Source: Saccharothrix luteola (GTDB lineage: Bacteria > Actinomycetota > Actinomycetes > Mycobacteriales > Pseudonocardiaceae). From it: 64,000 nt of DNA. This document shows positions 26,169 to 35,126 of the stretch, piece by piece; the stretch's first letter is position 1; each line of letters begins with the position of its first letter. Under the pieces are notes generated by a model. It saw only the letters and a program-made list of their open reading frames with translations. It ran no database searches and had not been told where the DNA came from. The stretch covers positions 1 to 64,000 of the forward strand of contig NZ_JAJHUO010000032.1 of the NCBI RefSeq assembly GCF_020859565.1. The letters are read 5' to 3'. A program made the position numbers and the translations under genes.

Positions 26169-27482
26169 ATGAACCTGAAGAAGTGGGTACCCGGCGCCAT
26201 CCTGGCGGTCGCGGGGGCGATGGTCGCGGCGTTGGTGGCGTTCGCCGCACCGCAGGCGTCGGCCGCGAGCCTGACCCAGGTGACGAACTTCGGCACCAAC
26301 CCGACCAACCTGCAGATGCACCTGTACGTGCCGGACCGGGTGGCGGCCAAACCCGGGATCCTGCTGGCGATCCACTACTGCGGCGGGTCCGGGCCGGGGT
26401 TCCACTCCCAGACCCAGTACGCGTCCCTGGCCGACCGGTACGGCTTCGTCGTGATCTACCCGACGGTGACCCGCAGCAGCAAGTGCTGGGACGTGTCCTC
26501 GGCGGCGGCGCTGCGCCGGGGCGGTGGCAGCGACCCGGTCGGGCTGATGGCGATGGTCGACTACGTCAAGCAGCGCCACAACGCCGACCCCGGCCGCATC
26601 TTCGCCACCGGCACCTCCTCCGGCGCGATGATGACCAACGTGCTGCTCGGCGTGTACCCCGACGTGTTCAACGCCGGCGCCTCGTTCGCGGGCGTGCCGT
26701 TCGCGTGCTTCGCCACCACCAACGGCTCGGAGTGGAACAGCCAGTGCTCCAGCGGCCAGTCGATCAAGACACCGCAGCAGTGGGGCGACCTGGTGCGCGC
26801 CGCCTACCCCGGCTACACCGGGCCCAGGCCGAGGATGCAGATCTGGCACGGGACCAACGACGACACCCTGCGCTACCCCAACTTCGGCGAACAGGTCAAG
26901 CAGTGGACCAACGTCCACGGCCTGAGCCAGACGCCGACGTTCACCGACACACCGCAGTCCGGCTACACCCGCACCCGCTACGGCAGCACCGGGGGCATGG
27001 CGCCGGTCGAGGCCATCAGCATGCAGGGCGTCACCCACAACATCCCCGTCGACGCGGCCCAGGTCATCCGCTTCTTCGGTCTCGACGGCACCCCGCCCAC
27101 CAGCACGACTACGACTACGACGACCAGCACCACGACCACCACGACCACGACGCCGCAGCCCGGTGACGGGTGCCGGGTCGCCTACACCGTGAGCGCCTGG
27201 AACACCGGCCTGACCGCGTCGATCACCGTCACCAACACCGGCAGCACGGCGGTCAACGGCTGGAGCCTCGCCTTCACCCTCCCCGGCGGGCAGACCATCA
27301 CCAGCGGCTGGAGCGCCACCTACGCGCCGACCACCGGCGCGGTGACCGCCCGCAACGTCTCGTACAACACCGCCATCGCGCCCGGCACGTCGGTGACCCT
27401 GGGCTTCCAGGCCAACCACACCGGCAACACCGGCGAACCGTCCTCGTTCACCCTCAACGGGGCGGCCTGCGCCGTCGCCTGA
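26169..27482 (+). CDS. Secreted CE1/PHB-depolymerase-type esterase with Thr linker and CBM2
   Basis: 437 residues. Signal peptide 1-32 (ending PQASA-A). Residues about 34-308 are an alpha/beta-hydrolase of the esterase PHB/CE1 type: HYCGGSGPGFHSQTQYA, nucleophile Ser150 in GTSSGAMM, an acid in WHGTNDDTLRY and His in MQGVTHNIPVD. A Thr/Ser linker (about 312-333) joins a C-terminal CBM2 (CRVAYTVSAWNTGLTASITV, NGWSLAFTLPGGQTI, terminal Cys). The architecture is that of acetylxylan or feruloyl esterases. It would act with the mannanase, GH43 and PL11 enzymes on plant cell walls. Confidence 0.88.
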   Translation: MNLKKWVPGAILAVAGAMVAALVAFAAPQASAASLTQVTNFGTNPTNLQMHLYVPDRVAAKPGILLAIHYCGGSGPGFHSQTQYASLADRYGFVVIYPTVTRSSKCWDVSSAAALRRGGGSDPVGLMAMVDYVKQRHNADPGRIFATGTSSGAMMTNVLLGVYPDVFNAGASFAGVPFACFATTNGSEWNSQCSSGQSIKTPQQWGDLVRAAYPGYTGPRPRMQIWHGTNDDTLRYPNFGEQVKQWTNVHGLSQTPTFTDTPQSGYTRTRYGSTGGMAPVEAISMQGVTHNIPVDAAQVIRFFGLDGTPPTSTTTTTTTSTTTTTTTTPQPGDGCRVAYTVSAWNTGLTASITVTNTGSTAVNGWSLAFTLPGGQTITSGWSATYAPTTGAVTARNVSYNTAIAPGTSVTLGFQANHTGNTGEPSSFTLNGAACAVA

Positions 27483-27609
27483 ACCCCACGACGTTCGGGT
27501 TGACGGCGACCGGCCTCGGATCGGGCTCCGGCCTCTCGTCATGCGGGTGGCAGTCGCCCGTGCACATACTCGTCCGGGCTCGGATCGGCTCGACCGCGGA
27601 GGTGGCGGC

Positions 27610-28200
27610 GTGATCGGTACCGGAGGAGCGGGACTCCCCGACTTGCCCCGTCGCGAGCCGTACCGGACGTGGTGGGGGTCGTTGATCGTGGTCGCGGCGA
27701 TCCTGGTGCTGGTCGGCACGCTGGTGCTGGTCGACGACCACACCTCGGGGGCCGAGCCGATCGCGCCGGGGACGACCATCGAGGTCGGCCAGGGGGTCAC
27801 CTACGTGCCCGCGGACGGGTGGTCGCTCATCCGCGAGGGCACCACGCCGGGCAGCCGGTCGCAGGTGGCCGGGCAGGGCGCGACGTTCTCGGTGAACGTG
27901 GGCGAGTGGGACGGGACGGCCGCGGCGGAGGTCGAGCGGACCAAGCGGAGCATCACCGCCGACCGCTCGATCCGGCTGACCGGCGACGAGAGCTCGTTCC
28001 ACTCCGCCGGCGGGCTGACCGGTGTCGCGCTGTCCTACGCCGGTCCGCACCTGCGGGGTCGGGCGTGGGTCGTGGTGGACGAGCGGGCCGACCTGTCGGT
28101 GGTCGCCTACGGTCCCAGCGCGGTGGAGACCTACCAGCGGACCGCCGGCCAGGTCGACGAGATGCTCGACAGCGTCCGGATGACGGGAGCACGCCCGTGA
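27610..28200 (+). CDS. Single-pass membrane protein upstream of a PrsW-type protease
   Basis: 196 residues from GTG 27610, with GGAGGTGG just upstream; ATG 27541 would add 23 residues within the leader. There is a short cytoplasmic N-terminus, one transmembrane helix (WGSLIVVAAILVLVGTLVLV, about residues 19-38), then an extracytoplasmic domain (PGTTIEVGQGVTYVPADGWS). No catalytic motif. The stop overlaps the GTG of the next gene (GTGA, 28197-28200), so translation is coupled; it is probably an accessory protein of that membrane protease. Confidence 0.75.
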   Translation: MIGTGGAGLPDLPRREPYRTWWGSLIVVAAILVLVGTLVLVDDHTSGAEPIAPGTTIEVGQGVTYVPADGWSLIREGTTPGSRSQVAGQGATFSVNVGEWDGTAAAEVERTKRSITADRSIRLTGDESSFHSAGGLTGVALSYAGPHLRGRAWVVVDERADLSVVAYGPSAVETYQRTAGQVDEMLDSVRMTGARP

Positions 28201-29375
28201 CCCACGTCAGGCCCACCCCGGGCGTCCTGGCCCCGGTCGGTGTCGACAGCTTCTTCCAGCCCCGGCGCGTGGCGTTCTGGGTGATGGTGTTCTTCACCGC
28301 CAACGGCCTGTTCTTCGAAGCCACCCAGCTGCTCACCGCTTACCGCATCGTGCCCGTCGCGGTGCTGTTCGGCGTCGTGGTGTGGACCCTCTACACCATC
28401 CCGGTGCTGCTGTTCTTCCGGTCGCTGGACCTGTTCGAGCAGCATCCGCCGCTGGGCTACGTGCTGGCGTTCGCCTGGGGCGGCTTCGCCGCGACCTACC
28501 TCGCCGTCACCGCCAACGGCGCCGTCTTCTCGCTGGCGGCCAAGCTGGGCGGGCCGCAGTTCGGGGCCGACTGGTGAGCCGCCCTGGCCGGTCCGAGCGT
28601 CGAGGAGCCCCTCAAGTACTTCGGCGTGGTCCTGCTGGTGCTGGTGGCCCGCAACCAGTTCCCCACCGCGCTGTCCGTGGTCGCCGCCGGCGCGATGGTC
28701 GGCCTGGGCTTCCAGGTCCTGGAGGACCTGTCCTACTCGATCAACACCGCCATCGCGTTCCCGATCGACAACCAGTTCGCGCCCATCGGCGCCATGCTGG
28801 GCACCCGAGGGATCCTCAGCGGGATCTGGAGCCACGCGATGTACACGTCCATCTCGGCGTTCGGCATCGGCTACTTCCTGACCCGGCGGCACCGGCCGTT
28901 CGCCCGACGCCTGGCCGTGGCCGCGGCGGCGTTCGCGGTGGCGTGGTCGCTGCACTTCTTCTGGAACTCGCCGGCGTTCACCGACCTCGGGTTCGTCCCC
29001 GCGATGATCGTCAAGGCCGTCCCGGTCGCCGTCGTCGGCTACCTGATCTGGTGGCTCGCGGGCAAGGAGGAAGGTTCCTACCTGAAGGTGCTGGCCGACC
29101 ACTTCGTCGCCGACGACCTCATCACGCCCGAGGAGCGCGCCGACCTGCCGTCCCTGCGACGCCGCCGCCACGCCCGCACGCAGCTGAAGAAGGCCCGGGG
29201 ACGCCGGGCCGCCAAGGCGCTGCGCGAACTGCAACGCGAGCAGGTGCGCCTGGTCATGTACCACGGCCGCCACGGCGCCGGCGCCGAGCTCCTCGACCAC
29301 GAGTACGCCGTGCACCGCGCCCGCGCCCGGCTCGACGCGCTGACGCACGGCGCGGACGGCCCTGGAGCGGCGTAG
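28197..29375 (+). pseudogene. PrsW-family membrane protease with one in-frame UGA stop
   Basis: The reading frame is intact across 28197-29375 except for TGA at 28575-28577: GPQFGADW-stop-AALAGPSVEEPLKYFGV. Both halves are in the same frame and have normal codon bias. The downstream half holds the catalytic Glu-Glu motif (VEEPLK) and later LGFQVLEDLSYS and GIWSHAMYTSISAFGIGYF, typical of PrsW/CAAX-like intramembrane proteases, so the upstream fragment alone would be inactive. The stop probably arose from TGG. The N-terminal half has four predicted membrane helices. Translation starts by coupling to the upstream gene. Options are a recent nonsense mutation, a base error or readthrough. Confidence 0.8.
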
Positions 29376-29474
29376 GACCGAGGTGGCGGGCCGGCCCGGA
29401 CAGCCGTACCCGATCGAGCGATACCGTCCACCTTTACCGGGGCTTTACTCGCTGACCGTACGGGCTGATACTGA

Positions 29475-29576
29475 GCGTCGAGGGGAGTACTTCCCAAGCG
29501 CCTACCCGGTCAGTACGGACACCTCGGTCGATGTCCCCGGGAGGCCGCCCCGCCGGGGTGAAGGAGACCTCGAACA
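29475..29576 (+). promoter_or_regulatory. yybP-ykoY manganese riboswitch
   Basis: The leader of the TerC gene contains the two conserved strands of this riboswitch class: CGAGGGGAGTA near its 5' end (29479-29489) and AAGGAGACCTCG near its 3' end (29561-29572). CGAGG (29479-29483) pairs with CCTCG (29568-29572) to close P1, and CGGTCAGTACGGAC lies between. The genetic context, directly before a TerC-family gene, is the one known for this Mn2+-sensing element. It ends about 22 nt before the GTG, so ligand binding probably frees the ribosome-binding site. Confidence 0.8.
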
Positions 29577-29597
29577 CCGACTGTTCGGGGAGGTCCG

Positions 29598-30650
29598 GTG
29601 CCCCTGTCAGCAGCGGTTCCGCCGAGCCCGGCGCCGGATGTCGTCGGCTCACCGGGCCTGTGGTTGGTCAGCATCGCGGTCCTGGTGGCGCTGCTGCTCG
29701 CCGACTTCGCGGTCACCCACCGCCCGCACGAGGTCTCGATGCGGGAAGCCGTCGGCTGGTCGGCGTTCTACCTGTCCCTGCCGGTCGTGTTCGCGGCCTG
29801 GCTGTGGAGCGCCGCCGGCAGTGACCGCGCCCTGGAGTTCATGACGGGGTTCGTGGTCGAGAAATCCTTGTCGGTGGACAACCTGTTCGTGTTCATGCTG
29901 CTGCTCGCCGTCTTCGCCGTCCCCTCCGACGTGCAGCAGCGCGTCCTGCTCTTCGGCATCGTCGGCGCGTTGGTGCTGCGCGGCGTGTTCATCGCCGCCG
30001 GCGCGGCCATGCTGGCTGCCGGGACTTGGGCGTTCCTGGTGTTCGGGCTCATCCTGTTCGCCTCGGCGGTGAAGATCCTCCACGAGGCGCTCACCGGTAG
30101 CGTCGTCGTGCACGAGGTCTCCGGGATGCGGTCGGTCCGGCTGTTGCGGCGGCTGATGCCCGTCACCGACGACTACCGCGGCACCCGCCTCACGGTGCGC
30201 GAACACGGCCGACGCGCGCTCACGCCGCTGGCCGTCGTCGTGGTCGCCGTCTTCGCCACCGACATGGTCTTCGCCGTGGACTCCGTGCCCGCGGTCTACG
30301 GCATCACCGACGACCCCTACCTGGTGTTCGCCACGAACGCGTTCGCCCTGCTCGGCCTGCGCGCCCTGTACTTCGTGCTGCACACCGCCCTGGCCAAGCT
30401 CGTCCACCTCAACCACGGGCTGGCCGTCATCCTCGCGTTCATCGGGACGAAGCTCGTGCTGCACTGGGCGCACGGCATCTGGCCGGGCGTGCCCGAGATC
30501 CCCACCCCCGTGTCCCTGGCGGTGATCATCGGTGTGCTCGGGACCGTCGTCCTGACCAGCCTGCGCTCCCGACGCCGTGCCGAGCGCCACCACCGCGCCA
30601 AGCCCTCCGCTCACCAGCCGAGCGCGAAGGCCACCACACCACAGGACTGA
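29598..30650 (+). CDS. TerC/Alx-family integral membrane protein, probable Mn2+ exporter
   Basis: 350 residues with 8-9 predicted membrane helices. The family motifs are present: EKSLSVDNLFVFMLLLAVF, VFATDMVFAVDSVPAVYGIT and LRALYFVLHTALAKLVHLN; the acidic residues in SVDN, ATDM and VDS are those expected to bind metal. TerC proteins were named for tellurite resistance, but members under a yybP-ykoY riboswitch export manganese, in part to metallate secreted enzymes. The basic C-terminal tail is cytoplasmic. Start is GTG 29598, just after the riboswitch. Confidence 0.9.
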   Translation: MPLSAAVPPSPAPDVVGSPGLWLVSIAVLVALLLADFAVTHRPHEVSMREAVGWSAFYLSLPVVFAAWLWSAAGSDRALEFMTGFVVEKSLSVDNLFVFMLLLAVFAVPSDVQQRVLLFGIVGALVLRGVFIAAGAAMLAAGTWAFLVFGLILFASAVKILHEALTGSVVVHEVSGMRSVRLLRRLMPVTDDYRGTRLTVREHGRRALTPLAVVVVAVFATDMVFAVDSVPAVYGITDDPYLVFATNAFALLGLRALYFVLHTALAKLVHLNHGLAVILAFIGTKLVLHWAHGIWPGVPEIPTPVSLAVIIGVLGTVVLTSLRSRRRAERHHRAKPSAHQPSAKATTPQD

Positions 30651-30652
30651 CC

Positions 30653-30784
30653 ATGCTCTTCGAGTGGCTCTTCGACGTGCTCATCACCACCCTGATCACC
30701 GTGCTCGTCCTCGTCTCACTGGTGATCACGTGCGCCGCCCTGAACCCACCGCGCGGACCGCACCCGCCACCCCGGCCCCGCTGA
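30653..30784 (+). CDS. Small single-helix membrane protein
   Basis: 43 residues starting 2 bp after the TerC stop codon: MLFEWLFDVLITTLITVLVL, then VSLVITCAALNPP and a Pro/Arg-rich tail. One transmembrane helix. Probably translated with TerC. No family known to me; it could be a small regulator or simply a short conserved membrane peptide. Confidence 0.45.
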   Translation: MLFEWLFDVLITTLITVLVLVSLVITCAALNPPRGPHPPPRPR

Positions 30785-30815
30785 CCGCTCGCCGACGAGG
30801 CGCCCGGGTCAGCGG
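30778..30815. terminator. Hairpin overlapping the stop codons of convergent genes
   Basis: Perfect 9-bp inverted repeat CCGCTGACC (30778-30786) and GGTCAGCGG (30807-30815), 20-nt loop, covering the end of the small membrane gene and the end of the leftward GH43 gene. Confidence 0.5.
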
Positions 30816-31843
30816 TGGTCCTCGATCCGCCACTCGTCGTACCAGTCGACGACCGGCAGGTCGCCGTCGAACCGGACGGGCAGCCAGACGTAGTCGGCGA
30901 CGGACGTGTCGAAGTCCGTCCCGCTGAAGGCGGCGTCGGACTCGACCGGTTCGCCTGCGAAGAGCCGCCGGAACACGTCGGGAGCCCGCTGGGCCACCTC
31001 GGCGGTGACGTCGGGCAACCACCGGTCGGCGAGGGCGATGTACAGGTCCTCCTTGGCCGGGTGCTTGAAGACCGAACTGATCTGCGACCGGAACGACGTC
31101 GCCGCGGGGTCCGCGGGGTGCGGGTCGCCGAGCACGGTCCACGGCCCGTGGTAGGTGTCCGCCACCGCCACTTCCGAGCGGTTCGGGTAGTAGCCGGTGG
31201 TCCCCGAGGTGAACAGGTAGTGCCGCCCGTCGCGCTCGAAGTGCGCCGGCGCTTCCCGGACCTCGGGCGGCCGGCGGCGCGGGAAGTGGGTCGAGTAGTA
31301 CCCCGTCACGTCGGTGAGGTCCTCGGTGAGGTCCGCGCAGATCAGCTCGCTGTGCACCCGCTCGAAGTAGTAGTAGCCCTTGCCGTCGGGCGCGACGACG
31401 AGGTCGAAGTCGCCCGCGCTCATCCCCAGCGGCCGCAGGCCGGTGCGCACGATCTCGTAAGGGCCCAGGACGTGGTCGGCGACGAGCACCGTCGACGTCT
31501 GGACGGCGCCCATGATCTTCAGCCAGCACACGAACTTGCCGGTGCGCTCGTCGCGGACGATGTGCGGCCGGTCCACCATCCGCGCGGGGTGCAGCGGCGA
31601 GCCGGGGTCGTCCTCGACCGGCGGGATGACGAGGCCCTCGTCGGTCCAGTTGTAGAGGTCCGTCGACGAGTAGCACCGGACGCCCCAGTGCCAGACGCCG
31701 TTGCCCGGCTTGGTCTTCTCCTTGTTCTCGCCGTACCAGTAGAAGGTGCCGTCGAGGTGCAGGACCGAGCCGCCGTGGGCCTGGATCCGGTTGCCGTCGG
31801 TGTCCAACCAGACCTGACCGGGTCTGATCGAGGTGTAGGCCAT
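30809..31843 (-). CDS. Intracellular GH43-type glycoside hydrolase
   Basis: 344 residues from ATG 31843 (MAYTSIRPGQVWLDTDGNRI) without a signal peptide. The opening QAHGGSVLHLDGTFYWYGEN, then GVRCYSSTDLYNWTDEGLVI and MVDRPHIVRDERTGKFVCWL, is that of GH43 propellers, close in pattern to the exo-beta-1,3-galactanase-like subfamilies. It probably trims short galactan- or arabinan-derived oligosaccharides after uptake. The subfamily and linkage are not certain from sequence alone. Confidence 0.8.
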   Translation of the reverse strand: MAYTSIRPGQVWLDTDGNRIQAHGGSVLHLDGTFYWYGENKEKTKPGNGVWHWGVRCYSSTDLYNWTDEGLVIPPVEDDPGSPLHPARMVDRPHIVRDERTGKFVCWLKIMGAVQTSTVLVADHVLGPYEIVRTGLRPLGMSAGDFDLVVAPDGKGYYYFERVHSELICADLTEDLTDVTGYYSTHFPRRRPPEVREAPAHFERDGRHYLFTSGTTGYYPNRSEVAVADTYHGPWTVLGDPHPADPAATSFRSQISSVFKHPAKEDLYIALADRWLPDVTAEVAQRAPDVFRRLFAGEPVESDAAFSGTDFDTSVADYVWLPVRFDGDLPVVDWYDEWRIEDHR

Positions 31844-31966
31844 CTGCCGTCCTCCGTCGAGGGGTGACGGGTCCCGTGGCACCGTCGTCCTCCGGTCTAC
31901 GGAACCAAGGGGCGCATCGTCAACAGTGGCCGACGAGTCCGGGTCGATGCGGGAGGATCTGCACCC

Positions 31967-33112
31967 ATGACCATGCCGATGCCCGACGACCACCCACTCG
32001 GCCCGCCCCCGGACGAGCAGTCGTGGGTCCGGGTCGCCACCGAACTGGCCACCGGTTTCGCCGCCACCACCGACGAGTTCGACCGGACCGCGCACCTGCC
32101 GGTCGCGAACCTGCGGGCACTGCACGCCGCCGGTCTCGACCAGGCCACCCTGCCGCGGGAGTGGGGCGGGCAGTCGCTCAGCTACCGCACGGTCGGCGCG
32201 ATCCTGCGGGTCCTCAGCGCGGCGGACCCGTCCACCGCCTGCGTGTGGCTCATGCACATCGGCGCCGCCGAAGGCCTCGTGCGCCACTCCACCCCCGACG
32301 TGGCCCGGTACTACGCCGACGAGCTCATCGCGGGACGCCGCTTCGCCAACGCCCTGTCCGAACCCTCGGGCGGCAACCAGTTCCTCACACCCCAGCAGGT
32401 CGCCGAACCCGTCGACGGCGGGTACCGGCTCACGGGCGCGAAGCGGTTCGTGTCCGGCTGCGAGATCGCCGACCACTTCCTCGTCAACGCGCTCGTGGAC
32501 GGGCAACCGACGCTGTTCGGGCTCGAACCCGACCACACCGTGACCTTCGAACCACAGGACACCCTGGGACTGCGCGCCACCCGCAGCCAGCTCGTGGGGC
32601 TGAACGGCACCGTGCTCCGCTCCGACCGGCGGTGCCCACCGTCCCCCCGGCCCAAGCCCAACCACATCGCCGCGGGGCTGGCGTGGCTCTCACTCGGCAT
32701 CGCCGACACCGCGCTGGACACGCTCATCCGCTACGCGCGCACCCGGACCCTGCCGTCCACCGGCCAACCCCTGGCGGCCGAGCAGCGCCTCCAGTTCGAG
32801 GTCGCCGACGCCGTGCTCCGGCTCGAAGCCGCCGCGCTGGTCGCCCACCACACCGCCTGGCTCGCCGACCAGGACTCGCCACTCTTCCTGCCCTCCGCGA
32901 TGCGCGCGAAGCCCACGGCGAACCAGGTCGCCCGCGACGTCGCGCAACTGTGCCTCCAGGTCGGTGGCGGGTCCGGCTTCGTCGCCACCTCGCCGATCCA
33001 GCGGATCTTCCGCGACGCGCAGGCCGGCTGGCTGATGGCCCACTCGGTGGAGTTCTGCCTCAACCACATCGGAGCCGACGCCATGCTCGCGCCGCGCGAC
33101 CAGCCCGAGTAG
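31967..33112 (+). CDS. Acyl-CoA dehydrogenase-family flavoprotein
   Basis: 381 residues. Three-part acyl-CoA dehydrogenase layout: N-terminal helical domain (LRALHAAGLDQATLPREWGG), middle beta domain (ANALSEPSGGNQFLTPQQVA, GYRLTGAKRFVSGCEIADHF), C-terminal helical bundle (LCLQVGGGSGFVATSPIQRI, FRDAQAGWL). The VGGGSGFVATSPIQRIFRDA end and lack of an obvious catalytic Glu place it nearer the monooxygenase/hydroxylase-like branch (DszC, HpaB-like) than the beta-oxidation enzymes. Its partner flavin reductase is not nearby. Divergent from the GH43 gene. Confidence 0.8.
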   Translation: MTMPMPDDHPLGPPPDEQSWVRVATELATGFAATTDEFDRTAHLPVANLRALHAAGLDQATLPREWGGQSLSYRTVGAILRVLSAADPSTACVWLMHIGAAEGLVRHSTPDVARYYADELIAGRRFANALSEPSGGNQFLTPQQVAEPVDGGYRLTGAKRFVSGCEIADHFLVNALVDGQPTLFGLEPDHTVTFEPQDTLGLRATRSQLVGLNGTVLRSDRRCPPSPRPKPNHIAAGLAWLSLGIADTALDTLIRYARTRTLPSTGQPLAAEQRLQFEVADAVLRLEAAALVAHHTAWLADQDSPLFLPSAMRAKPTANQVARDVAQLCLQVGGGSGFVATSPIQRIFRDAQAGWLMAHSVEFCLNHIGADAMLAPRDQPE

Positions 33113-33168
33113 GCCCTCCCCCGACTCCCGCGCCGGCGACGTCAGCTCCCGGACCGGGGTCGGCGGGC

Positions 33169-33978
33169 TCACTCGTGGTTGAGCACGCCCGACCGGAACA
33201 CCGCCAGTTCGACGCCCTCGAACCCCGCCGCTCGCACGACCTCGGTGAGCGCGGGGCCGATGCCGGGCCGGTCGACCAGGTCCGGGTCGAGCTCGACCCG
33301 CCCGACGTCACCGAGGTCGCGCACGCGCAGGTCCCAGCTCGGTGTCCCCGCGCTCACCAGCCACGCCCGAACCGCCGCCTCGGCGCGTTCCACCCGCGCC
33401 AGGCGCGAGGGGGTGATCGCCACGCCGTAGCGCACCCGGCTCGCCAGGCACGGCATCGCCGGCTTGTCCCAGGTGGACAGCGCCCAGTGGCGGCTCACCG
33501 CGCGGACGTCGGCCTTGGTCATCCCGAGGTCGCGCAACGGGGTGCGCACGCCGATCTCGTCGCCCGCGCGGATGCCCGGCCGGAACGGATCGCGCGCGTC
33601 GTCGGCGTTCACCCCGGTCGCCACCGAGGCCAGGCCGTGCTCGCGGGCGACGGCGGTGATGGTGTCGAGCACGGTGGACTTGCAGAAGTAGCAGCGGTCC
33701 CGGCCGTTCGCCGCGTACGCGGGGTTGTCCAGCTCCGCGGTCCCCGGCGTGACGTGGCGGACGCCGAGGCCTTCGGCGAACGCGACCGCGGCCGCCAGCT
33801 CCACGGCGGCCAGGCTCGCGGAGTCGGCGGTGACGGCGAGCACCGCGTCGGGTCCCAGGGCGCGCGCGGCGGCGGCGAGCACGAGCGCGGAGTCCACGCC
33901 GCCGGAGAAGGCGACGGCGACCGGGCCGATGCCGGTCAGGTGCGCCACGAGCCGGGCGGCGGTGGTGCCGGTGTCCAT
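33169..33978 (-). CDS. larE: LarE, ATP-dependent sacrificial sulfur transferase
   Basis: 269 residues. The PP-loop SGGVDS is at 25-30; NGRDRCYFCKSTV follows at about 91-103. Cys177 in DKPAMPCLASRV corresponds to the single Cys that LarE of Lactiplantibacillus sacrifices as sulfur donor (Cys176). The enzyme AMPylates carboxylated pyridinium and converts it to the thiocarboxylate of the nickel-pincer nucleotide in the cytosol. Its ATG overlaps the larC stop by one base (TGATG). With larB and larC it completes the cofactor pathway for the LarA encoded upstream in the same operon. Confidence 0.93.
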   Translation of the reverse strand: MDTGTTAARLVAHLTGIGPVAVAFSGGVDSALVLAAAARALGPDAVLAVTADSASLAAVELAAAVAFAEGLGVRHVTPGTAELDNPAYAANGRDRCYFCKSTVLDTITAVAREHGLASVATGVNADDARDPFRPGIRAGDEIGVRTPLRDLGMTKADVRAVSRHWALSTWDKPAMPCLASRVRYGVAITPSRLARVERAEAAVRAWLVSAGTPSWDLRVRDLGDVGRVELDPDLVDRPGIGPALTEVVRAAGFEGVELAVFRSGVLNHE

Positions 33979-35126
33979 CAGTGCTCCTCTGGGCTTTCGG
34001 CGGCCAGGGCGAGCACGGTGCGCAGCGGCAGGCCCGTCCGCCGGGCGACGGCGACGGCGTCGTCGTACTCCGGCTTGCCGTGGTGTGGTCCGTGCTTGCG
34101 GCGCACCGGCATCCCGTGGACGTGGACGGTGTCGGTGGTCCGGGGCAGCGCGGTGCGCCGCACGCCGGTCCGCCGCACGCCGAGGCTGCCCGTCTCCACC
34201 AGCATCCGCCGTTCGATCCCGTCCGCGGACTCCGGTGTCGCCAACGCGTGCAGCACGTGACCCGGTCGGCCCTTCTTCATCGTGGCCGGGGTGATCCAGC
34301 TGTCCAGCGCGCCCGAGTCCAGCAGCAGGGCGACGACGTGCCCGAGGACCTCGCCGGTGACGTCGTCGAGGTTGGTCTCCAGCACCACCAGGTCGCGCAC
34401 CTGCGCGGCCTCCCGGTCACCGAGCCGGACCACGGCCACGTTCGGCCGGTCGGGCAGCGTCCTGGTGCCGACGCCGTACCCGGTGGCCGCCAGGCGCATC
34501 TCCGGCACGGGACCGTAGTCGGCGCCGATCGCGAGCAGCAGCGCCGCGGCGGTCGGCGTCACGGTCTCACCGGACAGGGTCGTGCCCACGACCTTCGCGC
34601 CCCGCAGCAGCGCCGAGGTCGCCGGCGCCGGGCACGGCAGCACCCCGTGCGCCGTGCGGACCGACCCGGCGCCGATCGGCAACGCCTCGCAGTGCACGGC
34701 CCGCACGTCCAACGCGTGCAGCGCGGCGGCCACGCCGACCACGTCGACGAGGGTGTCGTGACCGCCGAGCTCGTGCAGGTGCACCTGGTCGGGGTCCTCG
34801 CCGTGCAGGCGTCCCTCGACCTCGGCGATGGCCCGCAGCGCGGCGACCGCGGTGTCGGCGACCTCCCGTTCGCGCACCCTGGACGCCATGGCGATCAGCT
34901 CGCCCGCCTTGCGGCTCGTCGCGTCGTCGGACACCGACACGACGGCCCGGCGACCGGTGAGCCCGTGCGTGAGCACCGGGTCGACGGTGAGGTCCCAGCC
35001 GGTCAGGCCGGTGTCGGCGACGGCAGCCCGGATCGCGGCCGGCGGTGCGCCCGCGTCCACCAGCGCGGCCAGCAGCATGTCACCGGCCAGCCCGGTGAAC
35101 GGCGAGATCAAGCACACCTTGCTCAC
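33978..35126 (-). CDS. larC: LarC, nickel insertion cyclometallase
   Basis: 382 residues as a single uninterrupted frame from GTG 35126 (VSKVCLISPFTGLAGDMLLA). In Lactiplantibacillus the protein is made by programmed frameshifting between larC1 and larC2; here no shift is needed. Motifs: HLHELGGHDTLVDVVGVAAA, ETNLDDVTGEVLGHVVALLL, PATMKKGRPGHVLHAL. It uses CTP to insert nickel into the pincer nucleotide. GTGA overlap with larB and 1-base overlap with larE indicate a tight operon. Confidence 0.93.
   Translation of the reverse strand: MSKVCLISPFTGLAGDMLLAALVDAGAPPAAIRAAVADTGLTGWDLTVDPVLTHGLTGRRAVVSVSDDATSRKAGELIAMASRVREREVADTAVAALRAIAEVEGRLHGEDPDQVHLHELGGHDTLVDVVGVAAALHALDVRAVHCEALPIGAGSVRTAHGVLPCPAPATSALLRGAKVVGTTLSGETVTPTAAALLLAIGADYGPVPEMRLAATGYGVGTRTLPDRPNVAVVRLGDREAAQVRDLVVLETNLDDVTGEVLGHVVALLLDSGALDSWITPATMKKGRPGHVLHALATPESADGIERRMLVETGSLGVRRTGVRRTALPRTTDTVHVHGMPVRRKHGPHHGKPEYDDAVAVARRTGLPLRTVLALAAESPEEH

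Noticed and set aside
28575..28577. UGA as a selenocysteine codon in the PrsW-type gene
   Set aside because: No SECIS-like hairpin was apparent, family members have Trp or other ordinary residues around this point, and no selenoprotein context exists; nonsense mutation or sequence error is simpler.
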